NCBI RefSeq assembly: GCF_002575655.3 | Contig: NC_053040.3 | Location: forward strand, 456,988,780-457,052,779 | Direction of reading: 5' to 3' | DNA from: Aegilops tauschii subsp. strangulata | Taxonomy: Eukaryota; Streptophyta; Magnoliopsida; Poales; Poaceae | Length of the DNA stretch: 64,000 bases | Part shown: positions 62,045 through 64,000 of the stretch, piece by piece | Position numbering within the stretch: position 1 is the stretch's first letter | Layout: every line of letters starts with the position of its first letter | Translations under genes and position numbers: made by a program | Notes under the pieces: generated by a model | Seen by the model: only the letters and a program-made list of their open reading frames with translations | Told to the model about the DNA's origin: nothing | The model's database searches: none

Positions 62045-62061
62045 TGGCGCCGTTGCCGGGG
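62045..62061 (+). promoter_or_regulatory. Primer binding site of the gypsy-like element
   Basis: TGGCGCCGTTGCCGGGG, the usual priming site shape in Triticeae gypsy elements, 13 bases after the LTR end. Confidence 0.65.
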
Positions 62062-62157
62062 AGGTGAGTGCTTGAAGGTATATCTTTAGATCTTGCAATC
62101 GAATCTTTTAGTTTCTTGTTTTATCACTAGTTTATTTTATAAAAGAAAACTAAAAAA

Positions 62158-63192
62158 ATGGAATTGAGTTTGCCTCATACGCTTCATCTTTTTAATATCT
62201 TTCATGAGTATGATGGAAAGGAAAATTGTGCCAAATTGTTAGAAGAAGAATGCATTAAAATGTTTGGCACTAAATATTTCAATGATGAGCATGATTGCAA
62301 TGTTGTTAGTATGAACTCTTTGAATATCCATAGTACTAATGATGATTGCACTAGTCATGATGAGAATGTCTCTTATAAGCATGTCGATTTTTGTGGAGTG
62401 CATAGAGTTTGCAAGTACATATCAAACAGGAAAGATAGATTTTGCAAGAGGCATAAGTATTTGGAAACTAAATGGTTGCAAGAAAGGCTAGATGTTTGTG
62501 CTGAAAATTTAAACATTCTTAGCCCTACTTGTGAACTTTGCAATGAACGTGATCACTTCAATAACCAATGCAAATTGTTTCATGATCGTATCGTGTCCAA
62601 AAATTGTGATGACTTGATTTCCCTTGCACATCATAATGAACTTAGTTTGCTTTTGGGTTAGGAAGAAATGAAACGTATAACTAAGGATCTTCTAGAAATT
62701 GTCCTTGATAAAGTTCTTGATTTTGATCTAGAGGAAATTTATATGTATTGCGTGGTAAATTGCATTGAAAATCCTTATATTGCCAAGTATATAAAGAAAA
62801 GAAAACAAATAGAAGATGAAGAGAATACTAACGAAAGGGAAGAGACTTCCCAATATTCTCCTATTATTTCTTATGATGAATCAGGTAACGAGGAGGAGCC
62901 TTCTATCCAACCAATCTCATTAATAAGGAGCTCCAAAAAGAGGATTGAACCCACACATGATGTGAAGAAGAAAAAGAAAAGATGGAGAAGCAAAGGTAGA
63001 AAGGTATCTCTCCCAAATGATGTTGCTCCTATTACTCATCGTGATGATGATAATTGCTATACTATTGGTGCTATCCATACTATTAATGATGAGAGTGATT
63101 ATGCTTATGATATGAAAAGGCCCAAGCTTGGGGATGCTATGTTTGATGAAGATGATGTTTTTGAGAATATATTTGCTGCAATTAATGTTTGA
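62158..63192 (+). pseudogene. Retroelement ORF of unknown function with one in-frame stop
   Basis: Frame from the ATG at 62158 (MELSLPHTLHLFNIFHEYDG) to TAG at 62659, continuing in the same frame to 63192, about 344 codons. A Cys/His cluster (CELCNERDHFNNQCKLFH) resembles a zinc-knuckle of the form C-x2-C-x4-H-x4-C, so the protein may be a gag-like nucleic acid binder. The second part is acidic then basic (KKKKKRWRSKGRKVSL) and ends near RPKLGDAMF. No enzyme domain. Apart from the stop the frame is clean, so this may be a recent copy. Confidence 0.6.
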
Positions 63193-63204
63193 CCCAAGCT
63201 TGGG

Positions 63205-64000
63205 TGTCACGACCGGTTTTTCAATTAAATAATTATTGAGAGACCAATCCCTTTTACGGACCAGTAAGGAAGAATTCCTTCTCACTGGTAGACAATATCT
63301 TGGTCACAGAAGAACAATACCAGGAGTACTGAATATAATACAAGGTTGAGCGGAGACTGCCCAACAATTTATTACATGCACGCCGATAAAACAAGGCGGC
63401 GGATAGGGTGGCATAACTACTAACTCACGATAATAACGGTGGTGGAAATATCACCGCGAAGCGAGTGATATGACACCTGAAGACTACAGCTCTTCGAGCG
63501 TCGGAGTGAGGCTCGAGGAGACTTATTGCGGGTGCGGAAGCGTATATAATACAAGTGACCAATATCCGGGATCGCGCAGGACTGACTGGGACTCCTCTAG
63601 GCGTCGGACGCGCTATCAAACTCTTCATCCAAGAGATCGCCTTCGTCAACATCTGGCCAAATCAACAAGCCAGGTGAGTACTATGAAAGTACTCGCAAGA
63701 CAGTTTGGACATAAGATATAAAAAATGTAAACATGAAGCGTATGAACAAATTAACCAGTGCGTTCAGACATAGAGATAGTACATACTGGGTGCCAAACGA
63801 GGGTCTGAATGACTCCTCGAGAGGAAACTGCAAGAATGGTAATACTGGTGCCAAACAAGGGTCTGAATGACTCCTCGAGAGGAAACTGCAAGAATAGTAA
63901 TACTGGTGCCAAACGAGGGTCTGAATGACTCCTCGAGAGGAAACTGCAAAAATAATAATACTGGTGCCAACGAGTGTCTGAATGACTCCTCGAGAGGAAA
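63205..64000 (+). mobile_element. LTR-like unit interrupting the gypsy element, runs off the window
   Basis: Begins TGTCACGACCGG at 63205, directly after the host's AAGCTTGGG. The start with TG, the lack of ORFs and the insertion into a known motif suggest an LTR. The right end and TSD are outside the window. Confidence 0.6.
63784..64000. repeat. 58-bp tandem repeat at the window end
   Basis: TACTGG occurs at 63784, 63843 and 63901, and a shifted copy at 63959, spacings 59, 58 and 58. Each unit contains AGGGTCTGAATGACTCCTCG and AGAGGAAACTGCAAGAAT. Units differ at few positions. The array continues beyond the window. Confidence 0.88.

Larger units (their letters stand above)
60345..63204 (+). 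mobile_element. Gypsy-like LTR element, 5' part, interrupted at 63205
   Basis: LTR 60345-62031 (TGATACGTCTCCAACG to TAGTAGACA), 13 bases of spacer, priming site TGGCGCCGTTGCCGGGG (62045-62061), then a single ORF region with no enzyme domain. The 3' half is not in the window. The 5 bases before it, ATAAC, predict its TSD. Confidence 0.85.

Noticed and set aside
63764..63970. Minus-strand repetitive ORF
   Set aside because: It is the 58-bp tandem repeat read through in shifting frames, so the repeat unit is not kept in one frame.
13784..64000. CRISPR-like array or prokaryotic mobile system
   Set aside because: Tandem repeats here lack spacers of even length and the whole context is a plant nuclear genome.

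Overview
This window is a piece of a large, repeat-filled grass genome, almost certainly wheat or a close Triticeae relative (Triticum/Aegilops). Evidence: spliced plant genes with GT-AG introns, Stowaway MITEs ending in CTCCCTCCGT, a CACTA transposon with TTTAGTACCGGTTGG subterminal repeats, and ~1.7 kb copia LTRs of the Angela/BARE1/WIS type. There are no prokaryotic operons, CRISPR arrays or rRNA genes, and I recognised no tRNA gene.

Layout. (1) 1-9.1 kb is the gene-bearing part. It holds the last 12 exons of the bifunctional lysine catabolism gene LKR/SDH (67-3998, +; the 5' half lies upstream of the window). About 2.9 kb downstream, in the same direction, is a complete eight-exon gene for a 180-residue protein with a methyl-CpG-binding-domain-like N-terminus (6884-8952, +). 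A GC-rich island, a GGGCCGTGCC-rich repeat and a foldback element lie between them. (2) 9.1-13.5 kb is intergenic, with one MITE and a broken PIF/Harbinger transposase. (3) From 13.5 kb onward everything is nested transposable elements.

The nest can be unpicked from target site duplications (TSDs). A CACTA element runs from its CACTA end at 13518 to at least 46620. Its second gene, on the minus strand, has a plant-transposase domain, a proline-rich repeat and a Ulp1-like cysteine-protease domain. The last exon of that gene is split by a gypsy element (14048-38888, minus orientation, TSD ATGGT). That gypsy element was hit in gag by another LTR element (21045-25622, TSD ATTCC), in gag again by a solo LTR (26503-27038), and in its right LTR by a copia element (28606-38830). 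The copia element's own 5' LTR carries a reverse-oriented solo copia LTR (28997-30730, TSD CAAAC). The gypsy element also carries, antisense to its own genome, a decayed spliced gene of the 'putative gypsy type transposon' family (15073-18404, +).

From 46.6 kb to the end, a gypsy-like LTR (46621-48176) is broken by a copia element (48177-53797, +). This is fused head-on, with a few filler bases, to a truncated copia element in the opposite orientation (53802-60344, -), making a large imperfect inverted repeat of gag-pol. The reverse copy is cut by another gypsy LTR element (60345 onward) whose ORF has one in-frame stop. That element is in turn interrupted at 63205 by an LTR-like unit ending in a 58-bp tandem repeat at the window edge.

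Only the two genes in the first 9 kb look like functional host genes. The element ORFs carry stops, frameshifts or lost catalytic residues. I found no obviously new biological system. The points most worth checking are the tandemly duplicated phase-1 exons of the MBD-like gene, the antisense spliced gene inside the gypsy element, the inverted copia fusion, and the recurring AAGCTTGGGGATGC motif with its hairpin. Exon boundaries were set by reading splice sites and phases by hand. Family assignments come from recognising protein motifs, not from searches.
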